A model generated the notes under the pieces. That model was not told the DNA's origin. It saw only the letters and a program-made list of their open reading frames with translations, and did no database searches. This document shows positions 44,712-56,559 of a DNA stretch of 64,000 nucleotides, in pieces. This stretch comes from Hawksworthiomyces lignivorus (taxonomy: Eukaryota; Ascomycota; Sordariomycetes; Ophiostomatales; Ophiostomataceae). Both the position numbers and the translations under genes were made by a program. How positions within the stretch are numbered: the stretch's first letter is position 1; each line of letters begins with the position of its first letter. Location: NCBI GenBank assembly GCA_002917075.1, contig NTMA01000020.1:310001-374000 (forward strand). The letters are read 5' to 3'.

Positions 44712-46202
44712 ACAAAGCCAGAGATAAAAGGCAGTAACAGCCCCCAAGAAGAGAGGGAGAGAGAGCGAGCGAGAGTAAGAGATAACGACAGACAAGGGTT
44801 GCAAGGGAACAAGAACAGAGCGAGAGATAATACGCAGTCGATAGATAGATGATGCCAAGTTGCAGAGGATTGGCGGAGGCGGCTACCTGGCGTGCACTAT
44901 CTTCCAGATCTGGTAGGTTTGTTTTCAGCCGTGCGAACCACACCGAACCTAAGAGTGCAGTAGTGAGCTAGATGACAGCTGCTGTGTGCAAAAGTTTGTG
45001 CTTGCGTATGTACGAGAACTGCGCAGCTTGAAGAGATGATGGGTGACGGGACTGTGTGCTAATTGCGGATGCCACTATTTTCGTCGTGTGAGTGGAGCCT
45101 TGTTTCTTCTCTCGATTTGGATTTTGGTGCTGTTTTGTTTGATTTTCTACACTAGCCAGGACGATCAAGAGAGCTGCTTCGCCCAGCCCAGGGGTCAGGA
45201 GAGCTCTGATTGGGCGCAAAAAGGTATGTAGATCAGAGATATTTTGCTCCGCTGACTGTAGTCTGCTTGCTATGTATGTATAAGATACAGCAATTGGGGC
45301 GGTTCAGGCTTGGATCGTGCTGCTATTTTATCTTTCCTCCTCTAGGCGGTTCATGGAAGCCGGCTCATTTCAGACAGAACTAAGCATAAGCGTAGAAGAT
45401 CGAAGATGGAAAACAGGAAACACGAAAGCGATACCTTGCTGCCAGAATGAAGACAGGAAGATCCGCACTCGTACCAGGAGAAAGGGAGAAAGGAGGGAAA
45501 GCGACGACGTAAAGGAGTCCAGAAAAAAATAGAAGAAACAAAAAAAGAAAGAAAACGCAGCAAGTCGAAGACAGAGCTCGAGCGAGAAAAGGGTAGGATG
45601 TCTTATTGTTTCTCGAAGCCCTGTGGAGAGGCCATTTAATATGATCTTCTCCTTAGTCCGTCTTTTTTTGCCTCTTCTCATTTCTACAGCTGCCCAGACC
45701 ATAATAACAAAAAGGGATAAAGTACTCTACCTTCTGACGGGGCACACCCGATCGATTCTTGATTCTGTTCTTGTTCTTTATCTCCTCTGCCAGGTTTCTC
45801 TTCCTTTCCAGAACCCGATACGGAGCACATGCGGCTGATAAAACCAACATTTTCTTGCAAAGGCGCACCGTTTCGATACAATAGGAAAAGCTGCAAAACA
45901 AAAAGTGTCAAAACACTCGTCCTTGCTGCAAGCCACCAATTTTACTTAGCTCTCCCTCCCCGCGCGTAATCTGCACATTGGGGCTTTTTCTTGGACCGTC
46001 GCAATATTGGTTTTCCTCTCGTCGCTGCACTGTCACAGCACGGGTGTTTACGTTCGCAAGGCTGAATCAACCTCTACAGGAGACCAAGCAGGCTTGGGCT
46101 GCTCTTGGCGGGCGTCTTCATGGCGCCATTCTATTGCCATTTTGCTCTGCATCCAGGCAAACGCAGCATGCACATGCACGTAAGATGCGATTTGGCCTCC
46201 AA

Positions 46203-46240
46203 TTTTTTATTATTTTTTATTATTTTTTATTATTTTTTTT
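46203..46240. repeat. AT-rich array with 10-bp period
   Basis: TATTTTTTAT is repeated three times and runs into a T tract. A 10-bp period of A/T tracts is the arrangement expected of bent DNA. Confidence 0.75.
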
Positions 46241-48678
46241 TGGCAGGCCTTGTCTCAATTGAGCACCGTACAAGTACGGTAAGTCGTGCGATCCGCCAAA
46301 AGCAAAGCGCTGAGATAAGACATTGGCGTCCACAGGCCGAACTTTTCTTTCTTTCCCATATCTACGATTGACACCCAACCTCGATCGGTGGAAAAGGTAT
46401 TAAGTTTTTCCTTTTTTTCTTGGATTTTCTTGCCCTAGATCCCATCATATTGTTTGCAACACCTGCTTCCCGTATCTCGGCATATACTCTCTCAATACGA
46501 AGTAGGATGTGGATCCCACCAAATGTCATATGCTTTGCACAAGACCCGTTTGCCGTAAAAAACAAAACAAAAAAAGGAAGGTTGAGCCCAGAGCACGGTG
46601 GAAAACGTAAAACGTCAACGTTGGAATGCGGAGAATGCTACCCACATGAGTACGAGGTCCTGGGCTCAAGCTGCGTCCAGGATGCATCAGAGCATGCTGT
46701 GAATACTGTGCTTTCATTTTCATCACGCAAAATGTTACCGTTTTGCGTGCCAAGTTTTCGGACGCTGTGTGCCTTGCTTTTCCGCGTTCCTGTTTTGCTC
46801 TCCACCGCCAGCGGACCGCCTATTGCGATATATAACAGAGAGTGGACACGCAAAAAACAGGCAAAAACGAATCGCACTATCTCGTCGGCTTTCCGTTTCG
46901 TTATCTTGATCAGCATGGGAAATAAGGTTGTATGTATGTGAGTGCCAAGATGGCATCTTTCGCTCTAGCCTCCTGGAAGAAGTTCCTTATCGACGATCCC
47001 ATATATTACGGCCTGGGCCACCTTCGGGTTTCATTACGTAGATGACTGCGAGTCCTTCTACACGTTTTGTCTTTGCTACTTTGAGTTTGATGGGGAAGTG
47101 ACTTGGTGCCTGGGAGCTGTCGCTGTATGATCTGTCGTTTCTCCGACAACCATCGCTCTTCTGAACAAAGATGAGAACTCGCTCTGCCACGTCTTAACTC
47201 TCCCGACGATTGCGCAACCGATGCTTCGATTGGATGGCCCAATACTTATCTGACAGCTGCACGGCGTTCGGAACTCCATTGCTGCTGTCAGAGCACCCAA
47301 GCAGTCGAATCGGCGTTCCCCCTGATCACCGATCGGCCATTGCTGTCCTCTGCTGACCACACGACCGCGTCCACAAGAATCACAAAACTCGCTGCATCGG
47401 AGGAGACGAAAGCCTGGATTACGTTGGAGATTACGTCGCGCAGACACGCTTGATGAGGAGGTTGTTAGACGCCGCGTCTTGTGTTGCGCGGAGTTGTCGC
47501 ATCTCTAAGTCGTGTTCTCCGTGCCACCGACATGCCATGGTCTGCCGTGCATGCGATTTTCGATTGGGCGAGATCATGTCGGAAAGAGTATGTAAGAAGG
47601 AAAGAGACGATCGACACTGCCGACGCCTTTCCAGCAGGGATATAAATTGGCATCCCACTTACTCTCCAACAGCTGCATGGGGGCACCAGACTGTTGAAAC
47701 AGTTCCCTTTGTGTTGTCCAGTCTTGGCCTCATAGGCTCCTCAGCTCTCTACAGGTGGGTGGTGCACGTGTTGTTCTCATCTATTTCGTCAAACTTCCGT
47801 CTATTCATATCAGAACCACATGATATCTGCCCGGAAATATCTACGGCGAGGAAAAAAAAAAGCGAATCTGGCAAAAACGAAAGGCGGCTGCGTATTAAGA
47901 AGTCGCAAAAAGTGCCTGTTTGCTCCACAATTGCTATGTCATTGACTGAATAAAAATGGTAAGAAATATGTACACAGTATATAATATATGAGCCCAGACA
48001 TGGATTGCCCTGGACCGTTTACGAAAATCCACACAAATCAGAATTTAACATCTCAAAGTACGGCTAATGGGATATTCCTAATATGCGATTAAGATATATA
48101 TGTGTATGCGAGCAGAAGCGAGCCCGGACACCTGCCATTCGCGGGCTAATTTGTTTTCTCCCTTTTTTTTTTTTGCCGGTTTTGTTCCTGCCTTACGTTT
48201 ACCTTGAGCTCTCCTGAGTAAACATGCTTGTTTGTTGTGGTTATCCACTTGCCAATTTTCTCTTTGTTTTGTGTCGAAGTAAGGTAAGACACAGCAATGC
48301 AATTGCGGCATCATCTCACGACATCCCCTATCACTAGCTTCCTATGACTGTCAGCCGGACACTTGCCACCAGCTGAAGACGGAAGAAGCTAGGGCACTCC
48401 GTATCAGATCGCATGACAACTCTGCATCGGCGGCCTACTAATTGAGCAAAACCCGCAGTGGGCAAACAACTCTGGCACGAGAAAGGAAAGATACAAGACG
48501 GAGACAAGATGGCGGACATAAAGTAGAGCTTGAAAGCTTTTCCGAGTCTCCTTTCAGCCGCTGCCTCACAATGGCTGCTTCTCTGGTTCCTGATCTCTTC
48601 GTGAATTATCGTAAGAACCTGCGATCCACAAAGTAATAGCTTCGCTTCCTATTAGAACGGTTTATTTGTTTCATTGTC

Positions 48679-48700
48679 ATATATATATATATATATATAT
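48679..48700. repeat. (AT)11-type microsatellite
   Basis: Alternating A and T only; non-coding. Confidence 0.85.
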
Positions 48701-50038
48701 TGTAGGCTTTTGCTAAGGGCGGGGCGAGAACTTGAGAAAAATTTGAAATGGCAGCTCCCATACCATCCTAGGGGACAGCTTCGAGATGCGGTATCTGCTC
48801 AAGACCTCATCTAATTCTTGGTTCAAACTGCGTGCTGCGTACTCCATACATCGCACTCCACCCTCTGTGTTATGTTTGTCTTTTTTTGGGGCGTTCTACG
48901 CGAAGCTTTGACTCCTGTCGTTACGATACAAACTTTTCCGCTCAATTTAAAAGCACTGTCGCAGTGCTGGGGCCATGTTGTCTGGGGAGCGGCAGAGACA
49001 GGCTAATAGAGAGGAGACCGGTGTTACATGGACGACGCAGGTGTCTTTAGCTTGCCTATGTGTGCGTTATTCGGACAAGCTCGCTTCTTGGCCAGTCCGT
49101 GCCGTGTGTTCGAGCCCAGAGAAATACAACCACTGAAAGCCGGGACTTTTTAATTGTCGGTATCCAAAATTGCACTCTCGCTGCTGGGGGCGCATGTTCT
49201 GCTTTCTTTTTCAACGCTGAATTGCAGGGGACCTCTCTGCACGACGGTTGTCATGGCCGCCTGAAAAGGCAGGAGTGGAGCGGCTTGCCAACAACCCCCG
49301 GTCGCTTCCCTGTAGGGGGGTAAAATTTCCGCTGTCCAGTGCCTACCGCTCACAGAAAACTAGGCTTGTGTACGACTACATAGAACGGGATGCACGGCAT
49401 GGTGCCCTGAAGCTATGCCTTCCTCAAAAGAATAGTAATCACTGCAATAAGTAAAATAGCTGCTCTGTAGCGGTGGTCAGGTGCGCTGTATGTACCTGAG
49501 TTACTCGGATGTGTTTATATGCAAATATTACCTTTGTGCTCCAGTGCCTGGCTCGGCCATATTATCATAATATACTCCGTTCTATCTCCATTAAAAAAAA
49601 AGCGGCCTGGGCGTTTGTCTGTCTGGCGGGCAGCGGTGGTTTAAGTGGTTCTCAACTTAATCTGCCGGTTTCCATGGAATGCATTTTTCTAAGCGACTTA
49701 AAATTCTTGACCCCCTACCTGCGTTCCGCTGTAAGTACTTGCAGGTCGGTCTCCACTTCTCTCTCGCGGGCCCTGCCTCTCCTGTATCTTACCTCCCAGA
49801 CCTTGGGGCTTTTGGTTGGCTAGCCGTCCTTGCGCCAAAAGAGCAGGAGCCAGGCCTGTAAGACAAAACGACTGGCTAGCAGGTCTTTGCAGGTGGACGT
49901 CTACTGGTTTGCTCTTTCCCTATTCTCGTTATTTCCCTCGTGCTATTTTCTCATCCCTTCCTTCCCTCTCTATGGCCGTGCTCCGGACCTTCCTTCAACC
50001 TCTCTTCCTTTCTATCCCCATCTCTCTCTGTTCTCTTC

Positions 50039-50073
50039 TTCACACACACACACACACTCTCTCTCTCTCTCTC
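50039..50073. repeat. (CA)n-(CT)n compound microsatellite
   Basis: About nine CA units run directly into about eight CT units, in the leader region of the Whi5-like gene. Confidence 0.9.
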
Positions 50074-50671
50074 TTATAACATCTTTCTCTGTCTCATATC
50101 TTCGACTGATCGCACGCTCTTTCAAACGTCGCTCTTTATTTAGTTGCTACGCCCTTCGTTTTACTCGTCCAATCGATTCCTCCTTGTCACCATCGTCTCC
50201 CTTTCCCCCTTTCAGACAAGCTTGGAAAACCCGAACGAGATTCCTTGGCTCAGTTTATTTGAACGCCACCTCTCGTCTCTTCGTCGACGACAGCGCATAA
50301 GAACGAAGAAAAGAGCATAAACGGCCGTCGTTGACGAGGCCACCTCATATTTCATAAATTATAACGACTTTCTCTCTTGTGGTCCTTACATACGACGAGG
50401 CCGCCCCTCCTTCCCCTTAAAAGCTTCAGCAAGCGCCTTGCGGAGCCATTCTACTTCTCAGTCTCTTCGGCATCCGGTGCAACTAAGGACCTAGTAACCT
50501 CAAACCTACAATTTCCGCCCACTTCATCAGAGCTTTTCTTCCTTGCCCCACAGAGCCAGACCTATTTTTTTCACATAGAGGACAAATTTTTTTACAGAAC
50601 AATAATTTCCTGTCTCTCAGTCTTGGTTGTGTTGTATTTGTAACATCGCAGAACAGTATTCGAGACCGACA

Positions 50672-52068
50672 ATGATTGCGTCGACTATGCCGTCTTCAAC
50701 GGCAGCTTTCCCTAGCCAGCCGGATGTTGTCGCCGACAAGGTTCTTCGGAGAGCCGAGCTCGGCAAGGTATGTTCTCCTTTTCGTGCTCTCAGGTCCTGC
50801 GTCCCGTTTGGCGTGTCTAATAGATATCTGCGCAGATGGCCCGCCGCCTGCAAAACCGCCTGGCCCTTGCCCAGTTCAAGACTCGGCATGGCTGGGAAGA
50901 CCTAACCCTGGACATGATCGAACCCAAAGTCGAAGACGAAATACGGCGCAAGCGAGGATCCGACGGCGACGTCCTATCCGACTCTTCCTCCAGCACATCC
51001 GAGCTACCATACCTCTCCAGAGGACTCATGAGTTCTCCCCTCAAAGCACCCATTTTTTCAGATGCTATTGGATCTAGCAACGGCAGCACCGGCCACCGCA
51101 AACGTACGTACGTTGCCTCGTTGGACGATCTGAACGCAGGCTCGTACAATCACAGCGGCCGCCATGCCAGCTACATCATGTCAAGCCCCAGCAAGCGGTT
51201 CCGCTCTTCGCCTCCTCCCAGCAATAGACATGCTTCTGGCCCAGTGACTACTGGTGCGGGCCCGTCAGCGGTGTTCACAGAGCGCGCCTTCTTAGCACCT
51301 TCATCCACATTCTCTGGTCATGCTACTTGGAAGGACCACCACCAGTTGTCGCATAGCTCGCCACTTAAGCCGAAACGGCAGCAGCACTTCACGACCGCAG
51401 CAGGACCAGATGTCTCTCTTTTTCCTGGGGCGCGCCGCATTGCTGATGCCCTGACAGCCATTAACTACAATGCCAACTCAGACGACGACGACGAACTGTT
51501 GCCAACCCACTCTTTCCGGACGAGCAACATGTCCCTGGGCCCTCCTGCACCAGGCCTTATCTCAACAGCAAGAAGCAGCAATGCCCACGCAGGGTCGCCT
51601 CCAAGCACGCCGCCAATGCAGACCCGCGGACTGCCCAATGGAAATGGTCGGCGAAAGAAGAAGGCTGCCGGTGGCACTGATGCTCGTGACGGTGGCAACG
51701 GTCTAGGCATCGACGACGACGAGAACATTGGTGGGCCCGGAGGCAAGTCGGGCGTGGAAGGCGCTGATCTCCTTCTGTACCTAGCTGCCTCGCCGTCCCC
51801 TGCCAATCCTGCAGGCAGAAGTCGGATGGAGCCTCCATCGACCCCGCCGTCCAAATTCAACAGCCTAGCTCTGCCGTCGTCGATGATGACGACTCCAGGC
51901 GGCGGCAGCATGTTCCCTAATACGCCTGGTCAGGCCTTTGATTTTGCGGACTTTGTCAACATCACGCCCAGTCCGGCTCAGAAGCCATGGAAGACTCCCA
52001 ACATTCTTGGATCCAAAACGCCTCTGAGTGTCACCCGTCGCCGGCTTACGTTTGACGACCCTCTATAA
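50672..52068 (+). CDS. Whi5/Nrm1-type G1/S transcriptional repressor
   Basis: Two exons: 50672-50767 and 50836-52068, with a 68-bp intron, giving 442 residues. Residues 35-52 (RRLQNRLALAQFKTRHGW) fit the GTB motif by which Whi5 and Nrm1 bind the SBF/MBF transcription factors. The rest is disordered and rich in proline-directed sites: many SP and TP pairs (SSPSKR, SSPLKPKR, GSPPSTPP, ITPSPAQ, KTPLS), as expected of a cyclin-dependent kinase target. The C-terminal block FDFADFVNITPSPAQ is conserved-looking. It is likely a nuclear corepressor that holds back G1/S genes until phosphorylated. Whether it is the Whi5 or the Nrm1 counterpart cannot be told from one sequence. The first exon is low in complexity, and an internal ATG opens the second exon, so an alternative start there would keep the GTB motif. 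The 5' flank is long and CT-rich. Confidence 0.8.
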
Positions 52069-54375
52069 TCGCCCTCGATTTTTTTTCTTTTTTTCTTCTT
52101 TTGTCTCATGTTTGCTCTATCTACCTTGCACTTTAATGCCAGTCTGGACTCTCCATATTAATCCCGACCCTCAAACTCACCTTTCCTTTCTCCCCCCCCA
52201 TTTTTCGTGACTCTACACTCTTCATATTATGTGCATGATACCTTCAGCTTGGAGCCTGGCTGGTTCTGGGTACTCTTTTTGGTTTGGTTCTTTTTGTTAC
52301 ATGTTTCATGTCTTCTACTTCTCGTGGCATTCTGTATCTTGCCGCCACTTTCAGCACACATCGTCTTGTCTGCTTACCCCTCTTATTAGTGCATTGCTCC
52401 CATTAACGAGCACACACACCATTTTTGGCCTCTCCCCCCCCCCCCCCCCCCCCCCCACTGCCAGTGGCGCACGATCCTTCTCTTGCTTAAGAAAAAAATT
52501 CACTGCGTCTCCCTACTTTGACGTGCTTACGGTGTCATTTCCTCCGACCCTCCAAGATTATGAATGAAAGGGTAGTAGGAACGGCCACTCGTTGTTGGAC
52601 AAAACTTACAGTATGTCCATTTGATCGCCATGAGACCAACTCTTACTTGGTCTATATCGATTCATTGTTGTTTGATTTATCCTTCTGTCTCTTTGTTTAC
52701 TTAGTCAACACAAATAGACAGTTAAAGCCAATACAACTAAATACAAATTAAAAAAAAGAAAAGACAAAGTGATTTGCTTCCTGCTTGTATCGAACGCCTC
52801 CCGCGGCGGCCGTGAACACGACGCGAGCTGAAATAGTGTCGCGGCTCGAATCGCGATCCTTGCCAGCCTCTTTCTTTTCCCGCTCTCCTTCCTCTGTTCC
52901 AGTTCTTCCGGTGTCAATTGGCCGAATTGATTGGCGGTTGGCCGGAAATAGTGGTGTGGTGAGGTGGCAATTCGCGCCAAAAGCCCGTCCTAAAAGAGAT
53001 GGTCGTTTTGATGCAATAAAAAAAATCTAAAGACGCGACTTTTCGCGTTGAAAATACGCGTCTCAGTGGCGCTACCACCGTATTTAAGTGATAATTTTGT
53101 GGGGTAATATAATTAGCGCGTCTCTATTTTACGCTTCCACACAGCGCAATTACGCATTTATGCACGCTTCGCATTACGACGGACATGGTCATAAAAAGCT
53201 AACCGTGGGGGGGAGAAGGGGCTGGGACTTGTGTTTAAGTGGTTTTGAACCAATCAGGTATAGGGAGCCTTTCTGAACGCATTAACTCTTTTCTCTTCCT
53301 CACGACGGCCATCACCGCTACTCGCAGCATGATAAGCAACATTAATTGCAATAAAAGGCGAGCACAGACCGCGCATTTCCTTATATGCAGCGAAGAAAAA
53401 GAAAGCAGGATTGAGGCGGTCTTGGCCACAAAACGTGTCAAAATGCGGTCCCGAGAAGACATTATCAGCATCGCTACAATAGGCGGCCGCTAAGGGGGTT
53501 GTGCCAGACCCCATGAGTCGAACAAAGAAGAGATGCCGCCGCAAAAGGACTTTCTACAAGCGTTATTTTACCGCTCTTAATGACATGTATGTCGCGCATG
53601 TATCTGAAAGAAGCAAATGACAGTTCATGTTTGGCAGATAGCAGAGCAGAAACTAAAAGACAGCCTTCTCCGGCACCAGCGCTGCGAATGTAAGATACAA
53701 CTTGAGTGCAGCCTCCTTCACTATAGAGCGCATCACTTTACTCTTTTTCTTTCCACCCATTCACTTTTACACATATACGTGAATCCAGTAAGTAAGATAT
53801 CGACAGGGGGGGGGGGGGTTATGGCACACAGGAGAGACACAAAGAGGATTGATGAGTGGGTGGTACTTTGATAGGAACTTGCATTTAGAAACTACAACAA
53901 TGAATAAAGAACGCCGCAACGCCATGCGGCTTCGACCTCCCGTTGTCCCTTTCCCCGTCTTGCCCGTACTTCCCCTAAACCAAAGAAAGATATCCGGGAG
54001 TCAATAGCGATAGTAATAATAACAGAAGAAGCAGAGGCACACCACAGGCCCCTTTTCCTCATCTGACATAACAATCATTCCTCCTAATAGTTTTTGTGTG
54101 AGTCGTGTGTGAGGCCACCTCCATCATCCCCGTATGAGGAAGATGAACAATAATAATAAAAATCTTAGAAAAGATGTACATAAACGAGGGGACGTGGTCC
54201 TTTAAAAGGTAGCCAGCGACAGAGAAACGAAAAGAAAAAAGAAAATAGAAAAAGAAAATCATCACAGGCGCACATAATAGAAATGGCAAGGTTGGGATTG
54301 GGGAATATCTTTCATCTTCCGCAGACCCTCCACCTCTCAGCAAGCTCAACTTTCACGGCCTGCTAATCCAACTAC
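52069..54375. other. 2.3-kb intergenic stretch with a 23-C run
   Basis: Convergent 3' flanks of the Whi5-like and membrane-protein genes. A run of 23 C lies at 52434-52456, and 12 G at 53807-53818. The frames present are short and without features. Confidence 0.5.
52434..52456. repeat. Homopolymer of 23 C
   Basis: An unbroken C run in the 3' flank of the Whi5-like gene. Its exact length may be uncertain in any sequencing. Confidence 0.8.
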
Positions 54376-56559
54376 TTATAACGCTTTCCCGACGCTTCTG
54401 CTGCTGCCGCCGCTGTCGGCCCGCCGCCGGCCCTTGGTCGGGCTGTCGCCTCCACTTCCGGCTCCGCCACCCCTTCGGTCGCTCTGCCGCTCATCATCGT
54501 CGTCCCACCGCGTGGCGGCAGGACCCACATCCGGCCCTGGATCGCTCCAATCACCCATGCTCACGCCGCTCGAGTACTTGCTCGTGAAGCTCTCGCCGCG
54601 TTGGTGGGCGGTGCGGGGCCGGCGAATGTCACCGGTGCCGACGCCGCCGGACAGGCGGCTGCCGGTGCCACCAGACCCGTCAGAGAGTCGCGGGGCGGTA
54701 GAGGAGCCGGCCGTGCTCATGTTGGACGAGGTGATGGTCTTGGGAGTAGAGCGGCCGAGCAGCTCGGGCCTCTCCAGATCAAAGGGATCTGAGCGGAAGC
54801 GGTTGCGGCGCGCAGATGTGTCTACGCTGTTGACCGTGTTGACCGAGTCGCGGTACATGGAGTCGCCCCGCAGGTTTGAGGCAGGTTCGCTCGGACCGCC
54901 GCCACGGGACCGCCGGATATCGGCGACATAGGTTGTCGGCTTCAGGATGGCGTTGTCGTCAGAGAACGGGTTGTTCGCCTGACTGACCACGAGCGGGGGC
55001 GGCTTGGCCGACTGGTGCGCGATGGCGTTGGAGTCGCTGAATGGGTCGTCAAAGTCGATGTTGAGGCGGCCCAGATAGTTGTTGCTGCCGCTGCTGCCGC
55101 CGCGGCCGCGGTCCATGCTGGCCCGCTTCTTCTTGCTGTTCTTCTTGTTCTGGGCTGCCCGCTCGAGCTCGCTGTTGTCCATGCCTAGCAGGGTCAGGAA
55201 GTCCGGTTGGCCGCTATTGTTCTTGGACTGCATATCCATAGCTCGCTTTTCGTCCATGCCGCCGCTCGCCTTGCTGTTACCGCCGCGCAGCTTGAAGCCA
55301 AATCCAGACGGGTCAAACTTTCCAAACCAGCCAGCAACACGATCCTTTGTGGATGGTCCGCCGCTGCTATCATTTCCGCCATAGGGGCCATTTCTGTCGT
55401 CCGAAGAATTGCTGCTGCGGCTGCCATTGGCGGATTCCATAAACTGCGAATTGCCCCGATTCATATTCACGCTTCCGTTCATGCCGCGGCTGGCCATCAT
55501 GTCGCCAAACCGACCACGGAACCGCCGAATGTTGTAATCAAACGACGCCTTGATTCGTTCGGTCCGCGGCGTCGGACCGATGCTGCCCCGGTTGATGACA
55601 TACTCGCCCTTTTCCCCATTCCGCATGATTCCAGAATTCCCACCCGCGCCGCCAAGCGTTGCAGGGTCGGTGGAGAGAGGCGTCAAGAGGGTGCTCCGGC
55701 GCTTCTTGATCATCCGACGGCGCCAGAACCAGATGAGGAACGCTATCAGACTCAAGAAAGCCAATCCGCCGATGACGCCGCCTGCCACGGCAATCGTTGT
55801 TTCTGGGCTCGTGCCCGGAGTGGTGGTCACGGTGTTCAAGTTCGGCGTGCCGCCGTCGTTGGCAGCTGCTGCGGCTGCTGCGGTCGAAGAATCATCGGTC
55901 GCTCCTGGTGGCGCCGCTATGGTCGACAGCACGGCGGCGCCGTTTCCATTAGTAATGCCAGGAATAGCCGTGGCCGCGGTCAGGTCGTCTATTGATGATG
56001 CAGCCGCTGCGGCTGGTGCCGGCGTTGTGGCGGCTGCTGTGATCAGAGTGGCTATTACGCCGGTATCAGCTTGACTGGCCTGTACGGCAACAGACGTGGA
56101 CTGGGCTGGGGATGGGGCTGGAGGAGAGAGGGTAGAAATGTGAGTTTGGTTAGTAGCGAGTGCAGAGGTACTGGTGTCAACAGAATCGTTTGTAGTCACC
56201 AGCGCCTGCGGCGCCAGAGGCACGTTCGTTTCTTGTAATAAGACGGACGAAGATGAAGAAGACGAAGATGAAGACGAAGACGTTGATTTTGATGTTGACG
56301 TCACCAAAGATGAAGAAGAAGAGGAGGAGGTCGTCGTACTGTCTGAAGTAGTTGCAGACTGAGCCGCGGCCGCATTTGGAGTGGCCTGAGCATTCCCGCC
56401 GTTGTTGTTGTTGTTGTTCGCTGCCGTTGTGGAAGTAGTGCTGCCGCCTCCGCCTCCGCCTCCGCCGCCACCACCGGGCTTGGAGACGGCTGTACACCTC
56501 TTTCCGCCGAGGGTAGTGAGGAACTGGCCGGCCACCAGGTTGTTGATGTTCGTCGCCAT
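54376..56559 (-). CDS. Ser/Thr-rich single-pass membrane protein, function unknown
   Basis: A single exon of 727 residues from ATG 56559. There is no N-terminal signal peptide (start MATNINNLVAGQFLTTLGG). A stretch of about 230 residues rich in Ser, Thr, Ala, Asn and Gly comes next, including a run of 11 Gly, followed by one transmembrane segment at about 255-278 (IAVAGGVIGGLAFLSLIAFLIWFW). Its cytosolic edge is RRRMIKKRR, so the N-terminal part is expected outside. The cytosolic tail of about 440 residues is polar with many Arg, Ser and Asn and short blocks such as NPFSDDNAILKPTTYVADIRRSRGGG and a similar DPFSDSNAIAHQ, a repeated NPF/DPFSDxNAI motif. The layout resembles fungal Mid2/Wsc-type cell-wall sensors, but I do not see their Cys-rich domains, so I leave the function open. 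The 5' flank is purine-rich on this strand. Confidence 0.75.
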   Translation of the reverse strand: MATNINNLVAGQFLTTLGGKRCTAVSKPGGGGGGGGGGGSTTSTTAANNNNNNGGNAQATPNAAAAQSATTSDSTTTSSSSSSSLVTSTSKSTSSSSSSSSSSSSVLLQETNVPLAPQALVTTNDSVDTSTSALATNQTHISTLSPPAPSPAQSTSVAVQASQADTGVIATLITAAATTPAPAAAAASSIDDLTAATAIPGITNGNGAAVLSTIAAPPGATDDSSTAAAAAAANDGGTPNLNTVTTTPGTSPETTIAVAGGVIGGLAFLSLIAFLIWFWRRRMIKKRRSTLLTPLSTDPATLGGAGGNSGIMRNGEKGEYVINRGSIGPTPRTERIKASFDYNIRRFRGRFGDMMASRGMNGSVNMNRGNSQFMESANGSRSSNSSDDRNGPYGGNDSSGGPSTKDRVAGWFGKFDPSGFGFKLRGGNSKASGGMDEKRAMDMQSKNNSGQPDFLTLLGMDNSELERAAQNKKNSKKKRASMDRGRGGSSGSNNYLGRLNIDFDDPFSDSNAIAHQSAKPPPLVVSQANNPFSDDNAILKPTTYVADIRRSRGGGPSEPASNLRGDSMYRDSVNTVNSVDTSARRNRFRSDPFDLERPELLGRSTPKTITSSNMSTAGSSTAPRLSDGSGGTGSRLSGGVGTGDIRRPRTAHQRGESFTSKYSSGVSMGDWSDPGPDVGPAATRWDDDDERQSDRRGGGAGSGGDSPTKGRRRADSGGSSRSVGKAL

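Larger units (their letters stand above)
43357..50671. other. 7.3-kb gene-poor stretch between divergent genes
   Basis: The left 1.5 kb is purine-rich on this strand, i.e. pyrimidine-rich leader/promoter DNA of the metalloprotease gene. The right 700 bases (from about 49.9 kb) are CT-rich and belong to the Whi5-like gene. Between them no frame shows a domain. Simple repeats: (GA)n at 44681-44709, a 10-bp AT array at 46203-46240, (AT)n at 48679-48700, (CA)n-(CT)n at 50039-50073. TACTCCGTA-like motifs at 45817, 48395 and 49572. Confidence 0.45.

Noticed and set aside
45043..45231. 62-codon frame with one hydrophobic segment
   Set aside because: Small, isolated, no signal of conservation visible; too weak to call a gene.
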